Assembly (NCBI GenBank): GCA_016788885.1
Contig: JAEURX010000025.1
Span: 90,374-154,373, forward strand
From: Nitrospira sp.
GTDB lineage: Bacteria > Nitrospirota > Nitrospiria > Nitrospirales > Nitrospiraceae
DNA length: 64,000 nucleotides
Reading direction: 5' to 3'
The translations under genes and the position numbers were made by a program. Every line of letters begins with the position of its first letter. Position 1 is the stretch's first letter. The notes beneath the pieces were generated by a model. The model searched no databases, was not told where the DNA came from, and worked only from the letters and a program-made list of their open reading frames with translations. Below, in pieces: positions 63,350 through 64,000 of the stretch.

Positions 63350-64000
63350 TCACCCTTGCAGTCTCCATAACTTGGACGCATTCACCACGATGAGGATCAG
63401 CGCGATTGAAATGGTCACGGAGGCCGTCACCCGGCCCATCACCGCCGGCGGCAGCCACGATCCCGCTCGCACCCCCAGCAACATACCGGTGACGCTGCCC
63501 AGCAACACATAGGCCAGGAGATTCCAATCGAGGTGGCCAAATTGTAAATGTCCCACAACACCGCCGAGGGAAATCAGCGCGATGATCGTGAGCGAGGTCC
63601 CGATTGCGGCTCGTGCTGGGAACTTGAGCACCAGAATCAAGGCCGGGACGACCATGAACCCGCCACCCACACCGAATAATCCATTGACGGTTCCTACCGC
63701 GAGGCCTATCGCCCCGACCTTCACCCAACACGTGCGGGGAAACCGCGTCGCACAAGACTCTTCGTCGTCGCACTCAACCGCCGGGCGTTGCTGTCTCGCC
63801 ATGATGCCCCTCACCAGCAGCAACAACAGACCGAACAGGACGAGTAACACTTCTTCTCGAATCAACCGGTGCCCGAAGGCACCACCCCATGATCCAACCA
63901 TCCCGGTCCAGCTGAAGGCCGCCGCCGCCTTGGTTTTGACCAAGCCTCGCCGGCCATATTCCCAGGCGCCGACGAGCGATGACGTCGCCACGATCATCAA
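63350..64000 (-). CDS. TauE/SafE-family sulfite/anion exporter (5' end beyond window)
   Basis: The window holds the C-terminal 216 residues; the N-terminus lies beyond 64000. There are several helices with two related halves: VATSSLVGAWEYGR (first half), then IGLAVGTVNGLFGVGGGFMVVPALILVL (the NG-x-x-GVGGG-x-x-VP motif) followed by AAIGTSLTIIALISLGGVVGHL, the diagnostic TauE/SafE repeat. A cytoplasmic loop with CDDEESCATRFP lies between. The family exports sulfite, sulfoacetate or other organosulfur anions, which would fit the sulfite-oxidising genes at 32-37 kb, although they are 26 kb apart. Confidence 0.88.
   Translation of the reverse strand: MMIVATSSLVGAWEYGRRGLVKTKAAAAFSWTGMVGSWGGAFGHRLIREEVLLVLFGLLLLLVRGIMARQQRPAVECDDEESCATRFPRTCWVKVGAIGLAVGTVNGLFGVGGGFMVVPALILVLKFPARAAIGTSLTIIALISLGGVVGHLQFGHLDWNLLAYVLLGSVTGMLLGVRAGSWLPPAVMGRVTASVTISIALILIVVNASKLWRLQG

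Overview
The window is high-GC, gene-dense bacterial DNA whose content fits Nitrospirota, most likely a Nitrospira-type chemolithotroph. This is inferred from gene content, with no marker gene seen. The pointers are: 22 CxxCH heme c motifs in 12 genes, a bc-type complex with a c-heme fused to cytochrome b, a ferredoxin-dependent 2-oxoacid oxidoreductase next to an acetyl-CoA synthetase/pyruvate dehydrogenase operon, sulfite- and thiosulfate-oxidising cytochromes, and glycogen/trehalose/polyphosphate storage genes. No rRNA, tRNA, CRISPR array, transposase or phage gene was found.

Layout. 0.2-3.1 kb (+): an MlaC-type lipid-binding protein, then a TIR/DUF4062-like protein and a TPR protein that share a short Gly/Thr/Val motif at facing termini. 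This pair is the best candidate for an undescribed signalling or defence system. 3.2-10.3 kb (-): a secreted hypothetical protein, a universal-stress-protein fossil, malic enzyme, PolX, a zinc-ribbon microprotein and a cyclic-2,3-diphosphoglycerate-synthetase-like GTPase/ATPase. 10.4-16.4 kb (+): acsA-pdhA-pdhB-pdhC-acyl carrier protein-nucleotidyltransferase, largely overlapping. 17.0-23.7 kb (+): a stress run of Hsp20, membrane microprotein, phosphoribosyltransferase, zinc protein, NTF2-like protein, UspA and cytochrome c, then a large GNAT/acyl-CoA-synthetase fusion that may acetylate AcsA.

23.7-30.3 kb (-): ten tightly packed genes joining a three-gene 2-oxoacid:ferredoxin oxidoreductase to a hemerythrin, a cytochrome c'-like lipoprotein, di- and pentaheme cytochromes and a small membrane cytochrome b-like protein. 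This is the second strong candidate system. 30.6-42.0 kb (-): cytochromes, PPK2, DsrE-like protein, SorAB sulfite dehydrogenase, OsmC, TsdA thiosulfate dehydrogenase, and the Rieske/cytochrome b-c complex. 42.2-49.4 kb (-): OsmC, Rnk/GreA-like factor, UspA, a degenerate sugar nucleotidyltransferase, two microproteins, an unknown membrane protein, alpha-glucan phosphorylase and a TreT-like glycosyltransferase.

49.4-64 kb (-): a VIT-family transporter, an Mla-type ABC importer (lipoprotein, MCE, ATPase, permease), a bactofilin-like membrane protein, a DUF2231 protein, an ArnT-like glycosyltransferase, an RND pump with adaptor and DUF2892 protein, an outer-membrane barrel, and a TauE/SafE exporter cut by the window edge.

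Taken together, periplasmic cytochromes would collect electrons from sulfite, thiosulfate or other donors and pass them to the bc complex. Acetyl-CoA is made by AcsA, PDH and the ferredoxin enzyme. Glycogen, trehalose and polyphosphate, with several stress proteins, buffer starvation. Many reading frames begin well upstream of the likely start, so starts here were chosen from ribosome-binding sites, overlaps and domain boundaries.
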